Source: Dyella japonica DSM 16301
Lineage (GTDB): Bacteria > Pseudomonadota > Gammaproteobacteria > Xanthomonadales > Rhodanobacteraceae
Assembly (NCBI RefSeq): GCF_001010355.1
Contig: NZ_JPLA01000004.1
Coordinates: forward strand, 1 to 64,000
Direction of reading: 5' to 3'
Length of the DNA: 64,000 nucleotides
Part shown: in pieces, positions 1 through 10,527 of the stretch
Numbering within the stretch: the first letter of the stretch is position 1
Layout of the letters: every line of letters starts with the position of its first letter
The notes under the pieces: model-generated
Databases searched by the model: none
What the model was told of the DNA's origin: nothing
Seen by the model: the letters and a program-made list of their open reading frames with translations, nothing else
Program-made: the position numbers and the translations under genes

Positions 1-193
1 CTCGAGCGGCGGCAGCCGTTCGAAACGCCCGCCGCGTAGGCGGCACGCGGGCGGTATCGCGACAATCGAAGCGAAAAGTCACTGGATTCCTGCTTTCGCA
101 GGAATGACGAGGCAAACCGGAGCGCGCCCGCATAGCTGCAAAGATGAAACGTTGAGGCGAACACCCCCCTGTAGCGGCATCCAAGGAAATCGC
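1..193. other. Window edge and region upstream of the first gene
   Basis: No complete gene is visible here. On the plus strand, the frame starting at base 1 reads a short peptide (LERRQPFETPAA) that stops at TAG 37-39. This could be the 3' end of a gene cut by the window, but it is too short to identify. A repeat hairpin lies at 86-105. The ribosome binding site of the next gene (AAGGAAA) is at about 183-189. Confidence 0.25.
82..109. repeat. Short interspersed hairpin, ATTCCTGC core
   Basis: Arms ATTCCTGC (86-93) and GCAGGAAT (98-105) enclose a TTTC loop and are followed by GACG. This is the common short proteobacterial intergenic hairpin, which gives artefactual peptides ending VIPAKAGIQ when translated. 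A second copy with a longer stem lies at 54134-54163. Confidence 0.75.
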
Positions 194-2302
194 ATGGCAC
201 CCAAGAAAACACTCTGGCTGGCACTCGCGCTGAGCCTCACACTAAACAACATGACCCACGCCGCCGACCACATCACCCCCACCGCCCAGGACCCCAACCT
301 CTGGCTCGAAAACATCGACGGCAGCAAGCAGCTCGATTGGGTTCGCCAGCAGAATGCCCAGACGGTAAAGGGCTACGCCGACAGCGCCGAGTTCAAGCAA
401 CTCGATGCGCGCCTGCTCGAAGTGCTCGATTCCAACGAGCGCATTCCGATGGTCAGCAAGATCGGCGATCACTACTACAACCTCTGGCGCGACAAGGATC
501 ACCCCAAGGGTGTCTGGCGCCGCACGACGCTGGATGAATACCGCAAGGACAAGCCTGCCTGGGAAACGGTGATCGATCTCGATGCGCTCGCCGCCGCGGA
601 GAAGGAAAACTGGGTCTGGCACGGCGCCGATTGCTTCAAGCCCGACTACCAGCGCTGCCTGGTCTCGCTCTCGCGCGGTGGCGCCGACGCGGACGTGGTG
701 CGCGAGTTCGACCTCACCGACAAGCAATTCGTGAAAGGCGGGTTCGAGCTGCCCGAAGCGAAGAGCCGCGTGTCGTGGATGGACAACGATCACCTCTACG
801 TCGCCACCGACTTCGGCCCGGGCTCGATGACCAAATCGAGCTATCCGCGCATCGTCAAGGCATGGCAGCGCGGTACGCCGCTGTCGAGCGCGACCACCGT
901 CTACGACGCCAAGGACGATGACATGTCGGTGTCCGCGGGGCGCGACAACACGCCGGGTTTCGTGCGCGATTTCGTGGTGCGCCAGATCGCCTTCTACGAG
1001 AGCGAAACCTATCTACGCGGCAAGGACGGCAAGCTCACCAAGATCGACGTGCCCAACGACGCCAATACGGACGTGCATCGTGAGTGGCTGTTGATCGAAC
1101 CGCGCAACGACTGGACCGTCGGCGGCAAGACCTACAAGTCCGGCTCGCTGATCGCGGCGAAATTCGACGATTACATGGCCGGCAAGCGCGAGCTCACCGT
1201 GCTGTTCGAACCTACCGACAGCACGGCGCTGGACGCGTATTCGTGGACGCGCCATCACTTGATCCTCAACGTGATGGACAACGTGGTGAACCGGCTTGAG
1301 GTGCTCACCCCAGGCGACGGCGCGTGGAAACGCGAACCGCTGGGCGGCGCGCCAGCCCTGTCCACCATCGCCGCCGGCGGCGTTGATGACGACACCAGCG
1401 ACGACTACTTCCTCACCGTCACCGGCTTCCTGCAGCCCACCACGCTGTACTACGGCAGCCTGGGCCAGGGTGAGGCGCAGGCGATCAAGCACAGCCCGAG
1501 TTTCTTCGATGCGTCGAAGTACGAGGTGAGCCAGCACTTCGCCGTATCCAAGGACGGCACCCGCGTGCCCTACTTCGAGATCGCGCCAAAGAACCTCAAG
1601 GCCGACGGCAGCAATCCCACGCTGCAGTACGGCTACGGCGGCTTCGAGCTTTCCATGCAGCCTGCCTATAGCGGCAGCGTGGGACGCGCGTGGCTGGAGA
1701 AGGGTGGCGTCTACGTCATTGCCAACATCCGCGGCGGCGGCGAATACGGCCCGCGCTGGCATAAGGCAGCGCTCAAGGCGAATCGCCCGCGTGCCTACGA
1801 AGACTTCGCGGCGGTCTCGCAAGACCTTATCCAGCGCAAGATCACCTCGCCCGCGCACCTGGGCGCGATGGGCGGCAGCAACGGCGGCCTGCTGATGGGC
1901 AATATGCTCACGCAGTACCCGCAGTTCTATGGCGCGATCGTGAGCCAGGTGGCTCTGCTCGACATGCAGCGCTATACGCACCTGTCGGCTGGCGCTTCGT
2001 GGATTGCCGAATACGGCGATCCGGACAAGCCGCAGGAGTGGGCCTGGATCAAGACGTTCTCGCCTTACTACAACGCGAAGGCCGGCCAGAAATATCCGCC
2101 GGTGCTGTTCACCACCTCCACCCGCGACGATCGCGTGGGCCCGGTGCACGCACGCAAGATGGCCGCCAAACTCGAGTCGCTCGGCTACAACACCAGCTTC
2201 TACGAGAACATCGAGGGCGGCCACGGCGCGGCGGCGGACAACAAGCAGGCGGCCTTCATGAACGCGCTCGGTTACACCTACCTGTGGGATCACGTGAAGT
2301 AA
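194..2302 (+). CDS. Prolyl oligopeptidase family serine peptidase (S9A), secreted
   Basis: A 702-residue protein that starts with a signal peptide (hydrophobic stretch, then NNMTHA before A-D). An N-terminal beta-propeller region is followed by a C-terminal alpha/beta hydrolase. The nucleophile is S562 in GGSNGG, the acidic residue is D645 or D646 in TRDDRVG, and H677 lies in GGHGAAAD. Length and motif order fit the family, which cleaves short peptides after proline; the signal peptide implies periplasmic action. The ATG at 194 is chosen because AAGGAAA lies six bases upstream and the signal peptide begins there; the frame stays open further upstream through the repeat hairpin. A terminator follows at 2325, so it is probably monocistronic. 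Confidence 0.93.
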   Translation: MAPKKTLWLALALSLTLNNMTHAADHITPTAQDPNLWLENIDGSKQLDWVRQQNAQTVKGYADSAEFKQLDARLLEVLDSNERIPMVSKIGDHYYNLWRDKDHPKGVWRRTTLDEYRKDKPAWETVIDLDALAAAEKENWVWHGADCFKPDYQRCLVSLSRGGADADVVREFDLTDKQFVKGGFELPEAKSRVSWMDNDHLYVATDFGPGSMTKSSYPRIVKAWQRGTPLSSATTVYDAKDDDMSVSAGRDNTPGFVRDFVVRQIAFYESETYLRGKDGKLTKIDVPNDANTDVHREWLLIEPRNDWTVGGKTYKSGSLIAAKFDDYMAGKRELTVLFEPTDSTALDAYSWTRHHLILNVMDNVVNRLEVLTPGDGAWKREPLGGAPALSTIAAGGVDDDTSDDYFLTVTGFLQPTTLYYGSLGQGEAQAIKHSPSFFDASKYEVSQHFAVSKDGTRVPYFEIAPKNLKADGSNPTLQYGYGGFELSMQPAYSGSVGRAWLEKGGVYVIANIRGGGEYGPRWHKAALKANRPRAYEDFAAVSQDLIQRKITSPAHLGAMGGSNGGLLMGNMLTQYPQFYGAIVSQVALLDMQRYTHLSAGASWIAEYGDPDKPQEWAWIKTFSPYYNAKAGQKYPPVLFTTSTRDDRVGPVHARKMAAKLESLGYNTSFYENIEGGHGAAADNKQAAFMNALGYTYLWDHVK

Positions 2303-2324
2303 GCGCGCGTCCTGCGTAACATGG

Positions 2325-2355
2325 GGCGCCGGCCCGAGCCGGCGCCGCTCTTTTT
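2325..2355 (+). terminator. Rho-independent terminator after the oligopeptidase gene
   Basis: Perfect 9-bp stem, GGCGCCGGC (2325-2333) and GCCGGCGCC (2338-2346), with loop CCGA and then GCTCTTTTT. It ends only six bases before the next start codon. Confidence 0.85.
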
Positions 2356-2360
2356 GACGC

Positions 2361-3197
2361 ATGAACCATCACACGATACGTCCCGAACTGCGCGAATGGA
2401 TTGTTTCCACCAGCCGCTCCGGCGTCAGTCTCAGCGACCTGCTGAAGATGCTCAAGGACGCTGGCTATGGCGGCGAGCAAAGCCGTCAGATCGTCGCGCG
2501 CGTGCTGAACATCCCGCTGGCCACGGTCATGGCCGCATCCAAGGCCAAGGTGGTGGGCTTGCGCACGCGCCATCCGCAAGCGCCGGTGGAGACCGTCAAC
2601 GGCCATCCCGTGCGCATTGCGGTGAGCACCGATGCGCCCGTCGTGCGCGTGCTGGAGAACCTGCTCACCCTGGACGAATGCGACGAGCTGGTCGCTGAAG
2701 CGAAACCGAGACTGGCGCGCTCGCTCACTGTCGACGTCGAAGGACGCCACCAGACCGATGAACGCCGCACCAGCCAGGGCATGTTCTTCGCCATCGGCGA
2801 GACGCCGCTGGTGCAACGTATCGAGCAGCGCATTGCCGACCTGCTCGCCATTCCAGTGAGTCACGGCGAGGGTCTGCAGATCCTGCATTACCAGCCAGGC
2901 CAGGAATACGAGCCGCATTTCGACTGGTTCAATCCTGACCAGCCGGGCTATTCGGCCGTGACCTCGCGCGGCGGCCAGCGCATCGCCAGCGTGGTGATGT
3001 ACCTCAATACGCCGGAGGAAGGCGGCGGCACGGCCTTTCCGCACATCGGGCTCACCGTGACCGCGATGCGCGGTTCAGCCGTCTATTTCGCTTACGACAC
3101 CGGCGATGAGGCTTCGCTGCATGCTGGCCTGCCCGTACTCAAGGGCGAAAAATGGATCGCCACCAAGTGGTTACGCGAGCGACCCTACCAGGCCTGA
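2361..3197 (+). CDS. 2-oxoglutarate/Fe(II) oxygenase, prolyl 4-hydroxylase type
   Basis: A 278-residue cytosolic-looking protein with no signal peptide. The C-terminal half is a P4Hc double-stranded beta-helix domain. Iron ligands are H186 and D188 (in PHFDWF) and H254 (in SLHAG); K264 is the expected 2-oxoglutarate anchor. About 95 N-terminal residues precede the catalytic domain and resemble no domain I know. Bacterial relatives hydroxylate proline in proteins or peptides; the substrate here is unknown. The start codon follows the terminator of the previous gene with no clear Shine-Dalgarno sequence. Inverted repeats follow the stop. Confidence 0.88.
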   Translation: MNHHTIRPELREWIVSTSRSGVSLSDLLKMLKDAGYGGEQSRQIVARVLNIPLATVMAASKAKVVGLRTRHPQAPVETVNGHPVRIAVSTDAPVVRVLENLLTLDECDELVAEAKPRLARSLTVDVEGRHQTDERRTSQGMFFAIGETPLVQRIEQRIADLLAIPVSHGEGLQILHYQPGQEYEPHFDWFNPDQPGYSAVTSRGGQRIASVVMYLNTPEEGGGTAFPHIGLTVTAMRGSAVYFAYDTGDEASLHAGLPVLKGEKWIATKWLRERPYQA

Positions 3198-3212
3198 GCA
3201 TGGCCCGCTGAC

Positions 3213-3273
3213 GGTCTCACGCTGAACTGCAACTGGGCGTGAGACCGCCCTGCGGCTGCGATGCCGCGGTTTT
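3213..3273 (+). terminator. Inverted repeat and terminator-like hairpin after the oxygenase gene
   Basis: A 10-bp inverted repeat, GGTCTCACGC (3213-3222) and GCGTGAGACC (3237-3246), is followed by a short GCGGC/GCCGC hairpin that ends in GGTTTTT near 3273. The second hairpin has the terminator layout; the role of the first is unclear. Confidence 0.5.
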
Positions 3274-3322
3274 TGACGTATCCTTTCAAGTCTTTGCATC
3301 TGACTAGCCTAAGGACACGCTC

Positions 3323-3862
3323 ATGGGTCTGCATCTCGTACCCGCCGGCCGCAAGGTTCCGGACGAAATCAACGTCATCATCGAAATCCCCAAGGATGCC
3401 GAGCCCGTCAAGTACGAGGTGGACAAGGAAAGTGGCGCGATTTTCGTGGACCGCATCCTGTCGACCCCGATGCGTTACCCCTGCAACTACGGCTACGTGC
3501 CGGGCACCCTGGGCGGCGACGGCGATCCGCTGGACGCGCTGGTGATCCTGCCGCTGCCGCTGGTGCCGGGCTCGGTGATCCGCTGCCATCCGGTGGGCAT
3601 GCTGAAGATGACCGACGAAGCCGGCAGCGACGAAAAGCTGGTGGTGGTGCCGGTGGAAAAGATCTTTGCCGGCTACGCCCACATCAAGGACATCAAGTCC
3701 GTCTCCGGCCACTGGCTGGAGCGCATCGGCCACTTCTTCGAGCACTACAAGGACCTGGAGAAGGGCAAGTGGGTGAAGATCGAAGGCTGGGTCGGCGCCG
3801 ATGAGGCGAAGGCCGAAATCGAAGCGGGCATCGAGCGTTACCAGGCCGACAAGAAGGCCTGA
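3323..3862 (+). CDS. ppa: Inorganic pyrophosphatase (family I)
   Basis: A 179-residue soluble enzyme that hydrolyses pyrophosphate to phosphate and drives biosynthetic reactions forward. The family hallmark is clear: [19 protein letters not shown] carries the metal-binding Asp cluster (DGDPLD), and downstream come the KDIKS and [14 protein letters not shown] segments. Length matches the bacterial hexameric enzyme. The start is ATG 3323 with AAGGA upstream. It lies alone between two terminators. Confidence 0.97.
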   Translation: MGLHLVPAGRKVPDEINVIIEIPKDAEPVKYEVDKESGAIFVDRILSTPMRYPCNYGYVPGTLGGDGDPLDALVILPLPLVPGSVIRCHPVGMLKMTDEAGSDEKLVVVPVEKIFAGYAHIKDIKSVSGHWLERIGHFFEHYKDLEKGKWVKIEGWVGADEAKAEIEAGIERYQADKKA

Positions 3863-3871
3863 TTCAAGCCC

Positions 3872-3903
3872 AAAAGCGCCGCCTCCGGGCGGCGTTTTCT
3901 TTT
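3872..3903 (+). terminator. Terminator after ppa
   Basis: GC-rich hairpin with arms CGCCGCC (3877-3883) and GGCGGCG (3888-3894), flanked by AAAAG and TTTTCTTTT. The A/T flanks could let it also serve the minus-strand gene that ends at 3910. Confidence 0.8.
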
Positions 3904-3909
3904 GGCGCT

Positions 3910-4095
3910 TCAGCTTTGCGTGCGGCCCGCATCGTCGGATGAGACGGTCGCCTGGCCGGTCATGCTGGCGCTTTCATCGGCCTGGCGAACCCACCAGGCC
4001 ATCACGACGCTGGCCAGCAGCACGCCCAGCGCGAGCGTGGTCAGCACAGCCCTCAGTAGCCCATGTCCCTGGCGGGCGTTGTCCGTGGTCGGCAT
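3910..4095 (-). CDS. Small single-pass membrane protein, unknown
   Basis: Sixty-one residues. One strongly hydrophobic segment (about residues 14-34, LRAVLTTLALGVLLASVVMAW) is followed by a short hydrophilic tail. The upstream GGGAGA, six bases before the ATG, supports translation. I do not recognise a family. It lies just downstream of the ferritin-like gene on the same strand, so co-transcription is possible. Confidence 0.55.
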   Translation of the reverse strand: MPTTDNARQGHGLLRAVLTTLALGVLLASVVMAWWVRQADESASMTGQATVSSDDAGRTQS

Positions 4096-4158
4096 GGCGC
4101 GTCTCCCGGTGCAACAAGTCTATCCAACGCACGTATCCGCCTGCGGGATGACTTGTGC

Positions 4159-4755
4159 TCAGTGCTTGGTGGCTTTCTTGTCGGGTCGCGCCTTGGCCGG
4201 CTTGGCCGGCTCGCCCTTTTTGCCAAGGTTGTCGAGCAGGGTCGCAAGATCTTCGGCGTGCTCTTCTTCCATCGCAAGAATGCCTTCCATCATGCGGCGC
4301 GAGGTCGGATCGGCCGCGCCCAGGTAACTGATGATCTCGCGGTAGCTGTCGATGGCGATGCGCTCGGCCACCAGGTCTTCCTTGATCATGTCGACCAGGT
4401 CGTCGCCCTCCACGTAATCGGCGTGGCTGCGCGAAAGCAGTCCGTCGGGCGAAAAGTTCGGTGCGCCGTCGAGCTGGGTGATGCGTTCGGCGATGAGATC
4501 CGCGTGCCCTTGCTCCTCGTTTGCATGTTCGAGGAACTCGGCTGCCACGCTCTTGGCGTGGATGCCCTTGGCCATGTAGTAGTGATACTTGTAGCGAAGC
4601 ACGCAGACGATTTCGGTGGCCAGCGCTTCGTTGAGTATCTTGACCACGGTCGCGCGATCGGCGGCATAACCGGCCGTGATCGCGCCGTTGTCGATATGTT
4701 CGCGGGCGCGTTTGCGGATGGTTTCGATATCGGAGAGGAACGGCTTGGCTGCCAT
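4159..4755 (-). CDS. Bacterioferritin/ferritin-like diiron protein with Lys-rich tail
   Basis: A 198-residue four-helix-bundle protein. Helix residues fit a diiron site: ATEIV in the first long helix, EEQGH in the second, ERIAIDSY in the third and EEEHAEDL in the fourth. It should store or detoxify iron in the cytoplasm. The last 20 or so residues are a basic tail rich in Lys, Pro and Ala (GKKGEPAKPAKARPDKKATKH), unlike the compact end of standard bacterioferritin. The ATG at 4755 is preferred because the longer open frame runs upstream into the REP-like repeat. No Fur box was recognised. Confidence 0.85.
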   Translation of the reverse strand: MAAKPFLSDIETIRKRAREHIDNGAITAGYAADRATVVKILNEALATEIVCVLRYKYHYYMAKGIHAKSVAAEFLEHANEEQGHADLIAERITQLDGAPNFSPDGLLSRSHADYVEGDDLVDMIKEDLVAERIAIDSYREIISYLGAADPTSRRMMEGILAMEEEHAEDLATLLDNLGKKGEPAKPAKARPDKKATKH

Positions 4756-4867
4756 GGACGCGGCTCCATCGGGCTGGCTGGGCGAACCTGCACCGTAGGT
4801 GGCGACGCGCGAAACGCAGGTGAAAAAAGCGATGCGGATGTGAGGCCGCCCATCCACTGGGAACCCA

Positions 4868-4949
4868 TGTGGGAGCGCACCCTGTGCGCGACAAACCAAC
4901 GGAGCGTTACATCGCAGCGTTGCTGTCGCGCACAGGGTGCGCTCCCACA
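4868..4949. repeat. REP-like 25-bp inverted repeat pair, copy 1
   Basis: A perfect 25-bp inverted repeat: left arm 4868-4892 (begins TGTGGGAGCGCACC), right arm 4925-4949, with a 32-base loop. Both arms are identical to those at 60884-60998. It lies between the thiC stop and the start of the ferritin-like gene. The layout resembles paired REP elements (BIMEs) mobilised by RAYT transposases; no transposase is in the window. Confidence 0.88.
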
Positions 4950-5000
4950 GGGCGTCCTACCTCGCGCCGGCGGCGACGACCTCAGGCGCGAGGTGAAGCA

Positions 5001-7010
<2,010 letters not shown>

Positions 7011-7023
7011 TTACGGCATGCGG

Positions 7024-7103
7024 CGAAGCTCCCTACAGCGGTACTAGCCGCATCAGGTTCGAAGGGACTCTCTCAGCCGACTTGTTGCCGGCACCCCCGC
7101 CTC
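7024..7103 (-). promoter_or_regulatory. TPP riboswitch (THI element) upstream of thiC
   Basis: Read on the minus strand, the conserved parts follow in order: GGGGTGCC, GGCTGAGAGAG, CCCTTCGAACCTGAT, GGCTAGTACC and GTAGGGA. These are the diagnostic P3/P4/P5 blocks of the thiamine pyrophosphate aptamer. About 145 bases separate its end from the thiC ATG, which leaves room for an expression platform. Confidence 0.97.
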
Positions 7104-7176
7104 AAGCTGCTATTTGAGCACGAAGCGGGGGAAGGCCGCGAGTGCGCGGCCTCCGGACGAGGTGAATCAGGGGGTC

Positions 7177-7827
7177 TCAGCGCGGCAGATAGGCGCGCAG
7201 AAACATGTCCACGCCATCGCGGGCGGTCTGTTCCAGCTCCGCGGCGTAGGACTGGGCGCACTCTTCGCAGCCGAACATGCGGCGCAACAGCATTTCGCCC
7301 TTGATCAGGGAGATGAACTGGCCGGCGGCGCGGGCGACGTTGCCGATATCCAGCTTGCGGTCGTCAACCGCCTGTTGCAGCAGGCGTTTCATCAGACCAT
7401 TGGTGCGATCCGGGCCTTCTTCCCAGAGCAGCTTGCCGTAGCGCGGGTTGCCCTGGCGGCAGTCGCTGAGGATGGCGCGGAAGGTGCCCACGTTCTGCAC
7501 GTCGCAGTCGAGCCGGACGTGATGCAGGGCGATACGCTCCAGCGCGACGCGGATGTCTTCGGCCGGGTCGTAATGGTAGGTGTCTTCGGGGATCAGGTCC
7601 TGGATGCGCGCGCGGATCACCTCGCGGAACAGGTTGTCCTTGTCGCCGAAATGGCTGTAGACGGTGAGCTTGGACACGCCAGCCTCTGCCGCCACCGCAT
7701 CCATGCTGGTTCCGGCAAAGGCGTTGCGGATGAACAGGCCCTTGGCGGCCTCAAGGATCGCCGCGCGCTTTTCCATGTCCTTGGGACGGCCGGGCCCCTG
7801 AGGCTTGGTCTGCGGGATCGTGCTCAT
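7177..7827 (-). CDS. TetR/AcrR family transcriptional regulator
   Basis: 216 residues. The N-terminal helix-turn-helix is typical: KRAAILEAAKGLFIRNAFAGTSM, then EAGVSKLTVYSHFGDKDNLF (about residues 20-65). The C-terminal ligand and dimer domain is not recognisable to a specific inducer. It is divergent from the small gene at 7926; about 98 bases lie between them and contain direct repeats. Self-repression is likely for this family but not shown. Confidence 0.92.
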   Translation of the reverse strand: MSTIPQTKPQGPGRPKDMEKRAAILEAAKGLFIRNAFAGTSMDAVAAEAGVSKLTVYSHFGDKDNLFREVIRARIQDLIPEDTYHYDPAEDIRVALERIALHHVRLDCDVQNVGTFRAILSDCRQGNPRYGKLLWEEGPDRTNGLMKRLLQQAVDDRKLDIGNVARAAGQFISLIKGEMLLRRMFGCEECAQSYAAELEQTARDGVDMFLRAYLPR

Positions 7828-7836
7828 GGCTATACC

Positions 7837-7901
7837 TTCACAAATGGCTTCACAAATGGATAACGCCGGTTTAGTATACGCGACGGTTTAGTTATTTTCC
7901 A
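7837..7901. promoter_or_regulatory. Direct repeats and promoter between TetR gene and its divergent neighbour
   Basis: TTCACAAATGG occurs twice in tandem (7837-7847 and 7849-7859). GGTTTAG also occurs twice (7868-7874 and 7885-7891). On the minus strand, TATACT (7873-7878) can serve as a -10 with TGGAAA (7896-7901) as -35, spaced 17. The GGTTTAG pair overlaps this promoter and is the better operator candidate. Confidence 0.45.
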
Positions 7902-7925
7902 TGGCCAAGATACACGGCTTCCCTT

Positions 7926-8261
7926 ATGTCCACCACTATCGCAGAACTTTCCCTCAGCCCGGCGTATCGACTCGCCCAGCGTTCGCTTGCCTGCTGGCTG
8001 GAACCAGGCAAGGCGGAGGCCCGTCGGGCGGCCTTTGTGGCGCGCGCCGCGCTGTCCGGGCTCGACCTCACCGAACGCAGCCGTATCGCCCGCTGGCTGG
8101 CCTGGCTGGAGGTCGCGGCACAGAGTCGCGGCGGCCTCTCGCCGCAGGCCCGTGTCCAGCGCCTTGACGCATCCTTGCATCAGGCCATGCAAGATGCACT
8201 CACGCGACTCCCTGGTCAGACGGTGGCCGCGCGTACGGGGAAGCATCGACGTAGTGCGTAA
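7926..8261 (+). CDS. Small hypothetical protein divergent from TetR regulator
   Basis: 111 residues, Ala/Arg/Leu-rich, predicted soluble and helical, with no signal peptide or metal motif. I do not recognise it. It is divergent from the TetR gene and may be its target. The minus-strand reading of the same segment has no ribosome binding site and is less protein-like. Moderate doubt remains whether it is expressed. Confidence 0.5.
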   Translation: MSTTIAELSLSPAYRLAQRSLACWLEPGKAEARRAAFVARAALSGLDLTERSRIARWLAWLEVAAQSRGGLSPQARVQRLDASLHQAMQDALTRLPGQTVAARTGKHRRSA

Positions 8262-8441
8262 CCTGGCATGGCGAAGTGTCCGCGGACACCGCGCCACGCA
8301 TGACTTCCGTCAACCAAGCGCGATGACTTCCGGCACTTCGTGTCGTTGGGACGAACCCGCAGGCTTTGCACATTGTCGGAACGTGGCTAAGCGCTTATCC
8401 TTTTTAGCCTTTTTTCCGATTCGCATTAGGACCTAAGCAAC

Positions 8442-9101
8442 ATGGCGATGAACTTCGAACAGGCGCGAGTGAACATGGTGGAAAACCAGGTGCGCCCCTG
8501 GGAGGTGCTGGATGCCCGCGTACTCGACGTGCTGGGCAGCGTGCGCCGCGAGGACTTCGTTGCCCCCGAGCACCGCAAGCTGGCCTTTGCCGACCTGTGC
8601 CTGCCGCTGGGTCATGGCGAAGTGATGATGAAGCCGGTGGTCGAGGGCCGCGTGCTGCAGGCGCTGGAACTGACCACGAACGACCAGGTGCTGGAAATCG
8701 GCACGGGTTCGGGTTTCCTGACCGCCTGCATGGCCAAGCTCGCTGGTCACGTGACCAGCCTGGACATCCATGCCGATTTCGTCACCGCCGCTGGCCAGCG
8801 CCTGGCGGGCGCAGGCATCGCCAACGTGACGCTGGAAGTCGGCGAAGCGGTGAACGGCTGGCAGCCGAACGGCTTGTTCGATGCACTGGTTGTCACCGGC
8901 GCGGTGTACCAGATTCCGCAGCGCTTCCTGGGCTGGCTCAAGCCCGGTGGTCGCCTGCTGGTGGTGCGCGGCGAGTCGCCGGTGCAGCACGTGCTGCTGC
9001 TCACCCACGAGGGCAATGGTCGCTACCGCGAAGAATCGCTGTTTGAGACCGACTTGCCCTATTTGAAGCACGCCGAGCCGCCGCGTCGCTTCGTTTTTTG
9101 A
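8442..9101 (+). CDS. Protein-L-isoaspartate O-methyltransferase family protein
   Basis: A 219-residue SAM-dependent methyltransferase. The SAM motif is VLEIGTGSGFLTA (about residues 86-98), and the N-terminal block NMVENQVRPWEVLD and the DLCLPLGHG segment are those of the Pcm-like group found next to tolC in xanthomonads. The canonical enzyme repairs isoaspartyl residues; whether this branch does so is uncertain. It ends 28 bases before the tolC start, so it probably shares a transcript with it. Confidence 0.88.
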   Translation: MAMNFEQARVNMVENQVRPWEVLDARVLDVLGSVRREDFVAPEHRKLAFADLCLPLGHGEVMMKPVVEGRVLQALELTTNDQVLEIGTGSGFLTACMAKLAGHVTSLDIHADFVTAAGQRLAGAGIANVTLEVGEAVNGWQPNGLFDALVVTGAVYQIPQRFLGWLKPGGRLLVVRGESPVQHVLLLTHEGNGRYREESLFETDLPYLKHAEPPRRFVF

Positions 9102-9129
9102 ACCTATTTCCCCATACATGAGGCAACCC

Positions 9130-10464
9130 ATGCGCTTGAAGCTTCTGACCCTCGCCCTGGCCCTGTCGGCATTGCCGCTGGCCGGCCACAGCGAGGACTT
9201 GCTGGATGCATACCGAGAAGCCCGCGCCAATGACCCGGTGCTGTCGCAGGCGGAAGCCACGCGCCTTGCTACCGGCGAAGGCGTTGCCCAGGCGCGTGCG
9301 TTGATGTTGCCGCAGCTCAATGGCAGCTACGGGCTGCAACAGCAGTCGGCGGGCAACAACATTGCCAATGGCACGGTCACGGGTTCCAGCTACGGCCATT
9401 CGCGCACCCGCGACATATCCGCCACGCTGAGCCAGACGATTGTCGACCTCAGCCAGTGGGCCAACCTCGCAGCTGCGCGATCCGCCGCGCATTCGCAGGA
9501 CGCCACTTACGACGCCGCGGCGCAGAACCTCTATGTTCGCGTCACCACGGCCTACTTCGGCGTGTTGACCAGCCAGGATGCGCTGATATTCGCCAAGGCC
9601 AGCGAAGACTCCTTCAAGCAGGCCTACGACCAGGCCGATCAGCGCTTCAAGGTGGGCCTGTCTGCCATCACCGACGTCTACCAGGCCAAGTCGGAATACG
9701 AACTGGCCAAGGCCCAGACGGTGGCCGCGCAGAACACGCTCAACGACGCCAAGGAAGCACTCACCCAGATCACCGGCAAGCCGGTGGGCGAGCTCAAGAA
9801 GCTGCGCGAGGATCTGCCGCTGACGCCGCCGAATCCGGCCGACCCGAACGCCTGGGTGCAGGCGGCGTTGCAGTCCAACGCCAGCATCCATGCCAGCCAG
9901 TACACCGTGCAGGCCGCCGAGCACGACATCGACGCGGCTCGCGCCGGCCATCTGCCGACCATCAACGCCTCCGTGTCGCGCGGCAAGGACACCACCTGGC
10001 TCGAGCACGGCAACTACAACGTGCCCGGCAATGGCGCCTATGGCACCACGGTCGGCATCTCGATGAATATTCCGATCTTCTCCGGCGGCGCCACCCAGTC
10101 CCGCGTACGCCAGTCGATCTACCAGCGCGACGAAGCCCAGGATTCGCTGGAATCGACGCGCCGCCAGGTGGTTCGCGACACGCTGAACTTCTATCGCTCG
10201 GTTGCCGCCGGCATCAGCCAGGTGGAAGCGAACAAGGCCTCGGTCGATTCCGGCCAGAAGGCGCTGGAAGCCACCCGCGCCGGCTTCGACGTGGGTACGC
10301 AGACCATGCTGAACGTGCTCAACGCGATTCAGACCCTGACCCAGGCCGAGAGCAGCTACTCGCAGTCGCGCCACCAGCTGGTGCTCGATCAGCTGCAGCT
10401 CAAGCAGTCGGCCGGCTCGATCGACGTGAAAGACGTGGAAATGGTCAATTCGATGCTGCAGTGA
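9130..10464 (+). CDS. tolC: TolC family outer membrane efflux protein, copy 1
   Basis: About 444 residues with a signal peptide (MRLKLLTLALALSALPLAGHS, cleavage near S-E). Two OEP repeats form the trimeric outer-membrane channel of type I secretion and RND efflux. It opens with the typical EDLLDAYREARANDPVL. ATG 9130 is preferred to 9118 because the 9118 ATG itself forms part of the Shine-Dalgarno sequence (TGAGG) for 9130, and the paralogue starts in the same way. A strong terminator follows. The last 85 or so codons are nearly identical in DNA to those of the copy at 10815. Confidence 0.95.
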   Translation: MRLKLLTLALALSALPLAGHSEDLLDAYREARANDPVLSQAEATRLATGEGVAQARALMLPQLNGSYGLQQQSAGNNIANGTVTGSSYGHSRTRDISATLSQTIVDLSQWANLAAARSAAHSQDATYDAAAQNLYVRVTTAYFGVLTSQDALIFAKASEDSFKQAYDQADQRFKVGLSAITDVYQAKSEYELAKAQTVAAQNTLNDAKEALTQITGKPVGELKKLREDLPLTPPNPADPNAWVQAALQSNASIHASQYTVQAAEHDIDAARAGHLPTINASVSRGKDTTWLEHGNYNVPGNGAYGTTVGISMNIPIFSGGATQSRVRQSIYQRDEAQDSLESTRRQVVRDTLNFYRSVAAGISQVEANKASVDSGQKALEATRAGFDVGTQTMLNVLNAIQTLTQAESSYSQSRHQLVLDQLQLKQSAGSIDVKDVEMVNSMLQ

Positions 10465-10495
10465 TGTAGTCGCATCGAACAGCATTGAGCTACGC

Positions 10496-10527
10496 AAGGG
10501 CCGAGGATTTCCTCGGCCCTTTTCTTT
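10496..10527 (+). terminator. Terminator after first tolC copy
   Basis: Perfect 11-bp stem, AAGGGCCGAGG (10496-10506) and its complement (10511-10521), with loop ATTT and then TTCTTTT. Confidence 0.92.

Noticed and set aside
79..327. Minus-strand open frame ending VIPAKAGIQ
   Set aside because: It is the translation of the repeat hairpin at 82-109 and of the antisense strand of the oligopeptidase gene; a well-known artefact.
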